From positions 1 through 6,844 of the forward strand of contig WAJZ01000123.1 of assembly GCA_015523575.1 (NCBI GenBank): 6,844 bases of DNA. The letters run 5' to 3'. Positions 5,477-6,844 of the stretch are shown here, one piece after another (the stretch's first letter is position 1; each line of letters starts with the position of its first letter). This DNA comes from Candidatus Hestiella acidicharens (GTDB lineage: Archaea > Thermoproteota > Thermoprotei_A > Sulfolobales > Acidilobaceae). Made by a program: the position numbers and the translations under genes. Under the pieces are notes generated by a model, which searched no databases, was not told where the DNA came from, and saw only the letters and a list, made by a program, of their open reading frames with translations.

Positions 5477-6214
5477 ATGGTTAGACCCGAGAAGTTTATT
5501 GATGGCTCTGGAAGAAGGGTTGATGGAAGGCTACCAAATGAGCTCAGACCTATAAAGATGCAAATTGGTCTTCTTAAAAACGCTAATGGATCAGCATTAG
5601 TTGAATATGGTCTAACGAAGGTTATCGCAGCTGTCTACGGTCCCAGAGAATCTCAAAAATTCGTTTCCCTGCCGGATAGGGCCTCTCTCAGAGTTAGATA
5701 TCATATGGCACCTTTTTCAACAGAAGAAAGGAAAAATCCAGTACCAACAAGAAGGGAGATAGAGTTATCGAAAGTATTAAGGGAATCTCTCGAACCAATT
5801 GTCATGACCAACTATTTTCCTAGAACTACCATCGATGTATTTGTAGAAGTCCTTCAATCCGATGGTGGTACAAGAACAGTTGCTGCAACAGCAGCTTCCT
5901 TAGCCCTAGCAGATGCTGGTATTCCAATAAAAGCACTCTTTGGAGGGGTAGCTATAGGTAAGGTGGATGGTGTATTAGTCGTTGATATAAACGAGGTAGA
6001 GGATATGTACGGTGATGCAGACATGCCAATTATTGCTGCCCCTGACCTAAGCTTAGTGACCCTGTATCAATTAAATGGCGTACTCTCTAAAGATGAATTT
6101 CAAGAGGCCTTCGACATGGCAATAAATGCGATAACGAGAATTGTAAACATGGAAAAAGAAACGTTAAAAAGTTCTTATCAAGTTGAGAATAAGGAAGGTG
6201 ACCTAGAGAAATGA
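5477..6214 (+). CDS. rrp41: Exosome complex catalytic exonuclease subunit Rrp41
   Basis: RNase PH-fold phosphorolytic 3'-5' exoribonuclease; three Rrp41-Rrp42 dimers form the exosome ring and Rrp41 holds the active sites. The 245 residues have family length. The RxDGR-type motif reads RRVDGR near the N-terminus, followed by ELRPI. Aligned with Sulfolobus solfataricus Rrp41 with an offset of six, the catalytic aspartates Asp182 and Asp188 are Asp176 and Asp182 here (EDMYGDAD). RNA- and phosphate-site arginines are kept: Arg92-Arg93 (TRREIELSK) and Arg133 (GGTRT). The SLPDRA and VRYHMAPFS blocks are present at 64-81. ATG at 5477 is preferred; an adjacent TTG at 5474 would add one residue. The upstream ribosome binding site is mediocre (GTGAT at 5464-5468, or GGAG at 5459-5462), so translation may depend on ribosomes finishing rrp4. 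The stop overlaps rrp42 as ATGA. Confidence 0.97.
   Translation: MVRPEKFIDGSGRRVDGRLPNELRPIKMQIGLLKNANGSALVEYGLTKVIAAVYGPRESQKFVSLPDRASLRVRYHMAPFSTEERKNPVPTRREIELSKVLRESLEPIVMTNYFPRTTIDVFVEVLQSDGGTRTVAATAASLALADAGIPIKALFGGVAIGKVDGVLVVDINEVEDMYGDADMPIIAAPDLSLVTLYQLNGVLSKDEFQEAFDMAINAITRIVNMEKETLKSSYQVENKEGDLEK
6197..6201 (+). promoter_or_regulatory. Ribosome binding site of rrp42
   Basis: GGTGA lies inside the end of rrp41, 9 bases before the ATG at 6211. With the ATGA overlap it fits coupled translation of the two ring subunits, which are needed in equal amounts. Confidence 0.7.
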
Positions 6215-6844
6215 GCATTACTCCATATAGAGTACCAGTAGTGCCAAAAATAAAGAGAGATAACTACATCAAACTTTATGAAAAAGGTTTTAGGACAGAT
6301 GAGAGAGATTTCTATACGCCTAGAAAGATCAGCATAAAAACCAACGTGCTTGAAAAAGCCAACGGTTCTTCTTTAGTTAAACTAGGAAATACCACAATTT
6401 TAGCTGGGATAAAAATAGAACTAGGACAACCATATCCGGATACGCCGAATGAAGGAGTCTTACAAGTCCATGCCGAGCTTTCTCCTTTAGCATCATCGCT
6501 TTTTGAGCCTGGGCCGCCCGATGAGAACTCTATAGAGCTCTCTAGAGTCATAGATAGAAGCCTGAGGGATCCTAAGGTTATAGACTTTAATTCGCTTATA
6601 ATCAATCCTGGCAATAAAGCTTGGGTAATATGGATAGACCTTTATGCGTTGGACTATGATGGTAATTTATTTGATGCCAGTATGCTAGCCACGATGTCGG
6701 CTTTGTATACAGCAAGGATGCCGGAGCTTGAAGAACTAGAAACAGGAGAAATAAAAATTAAAAATAAAGTTTCTAATAAACCAATAAAAATAAACAAAAG
6801 AATAGTTAGTGTAACTACGGCTAAAATAGGAAAATATATTATAG
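6211..6844 (+). CDS. rrp42: Exosome complex subunit Rrp42 (3' end outside the window)
   Basis: Non-catalytic RNase PH-fold subunit that pairs with Rrp41 in the exosome ring and helps bind RNA. The frame is open from ATG 6211 to the window end, giving 211 codons of a protein that is usually about 275 residues long, so roughly the last quarter is missing. Family blocks readable in order are [20 protein letters not shown], the PYPDTPNEG segment, [24 protein letters not shown] and [19 protein letters not shown]. These match Sulfolobus Rrp42 closely. The aspartate pair that makes Rrp41 catalytic is absent, as is normal for Rrp42. The N-terminal motif that usually reads DGR is DER here (Asp30-Glu31-Arg32). 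A lysine-rich stretch near 183-200 precedes the strand [11 protein letters not shown]. The start has ATGA overlap with rrp41 and GGTGA nine bases upstream. Confidence 0.95.
   Translation, partial: MSITPYRVPVVPKIKRDNYIKLYEKGFRTDERDFYTPRKISIKTNVLEKANGSSLVKLGNTTILAGIKIELGQPYPDTPNEGVLQVHAELSPLASSLFEPGPPDENSIELSRVIDRSLRDPKVIDFNSLIINPGNKAWVIWIDLYALDYDGNLFDASMLATMSALYTARMPELEELETGEIKIKNKVSNKPIKINKRIVSVTTAKIGKYII

Noticed and set aside
6312..6614. Antisense open frame of 100 codons near the window end
   Set aside because: The + strand here encodes clear Rrp42 sequence with the EPGPPDEN block, so the antisense frame is a shadow.

Overview
The window is archaeal and most likely comes from a thermophilic crenarchaeote (Thermoproteota). 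Three things point this way. The gene order 20S proteasome alpha, SBDS, Rrp4, Rrp41, Rrp42 is the conserved archaeal exosome/proteasome superoperon. There is a short, single-zinc-finger ribosomal protein L24e. The signals are archaeal: A/T-rich TATA boxes, short leaders, GGTGA-type ribosome binding sites, and AGA/AGG and ATA codon preference in AT-rich DNA. The protein sequences look closest to crenarchaeal families, but the genus cannot be fixed from the sequence alone.

Layout, all genes on the + strand. Positions 1-93 are a promoter region. Positions 94-2959 hold two membrane-protein genes, cydA and a diverged paralogue (cydA'), four bases apart. Together they look like the archaeal CydAA' form of the cytochrome bd oxygen reductase superfamily. 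CydA keeps the haem ligands and quinol-site residues. CydA' has lost nearly all of them and probably stands in for CydB as a structural partner. A T-rich terminator region (2960-2989) closes this unit.

A lone rpl24e gene (3001-3186) follows. Then comes the superoperon: psmA (3241-4011), SBDS (4068-4772), rrp4 (4769-5467), rrp41 (5477-6214) and rrp42 (6211 to the window end, incomplete). From SBDS onward the genes overlap or nearly abut (TTGA and ATGA stop/start overlaps), so they are probably translated in a coupled way from one mRNA. PsmA forms the gated outer ring of the 20S proteasome. SBDS acts in large ribosomal subunit maturation. Rrp41 (catalytic) and Rrp42 (non-catalytic) form the hexameric phosphorolytic exosome ring, and Rrp4 is its RNA-binding cap.

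No wholly new system is evident; the gene content is conserved. The points most worth a second look are a roughly 105-residue extracytoplasmic loop insertion in CydA that carries all of that protein's N-glycosylation sequons, the loss of active-site residues in CydA', a perfect 11-bp tandem duplication that builds the SBDS translation start, and single-residue departures from family motifs in CydA, PsmA and Rrp42. Several starts differ from the longest open frame (CydA', PsmA, Rrp41). No RNA genes, mobile elements or CRISPR arrays were seen, and no gap between genes exceeds 100 bases.
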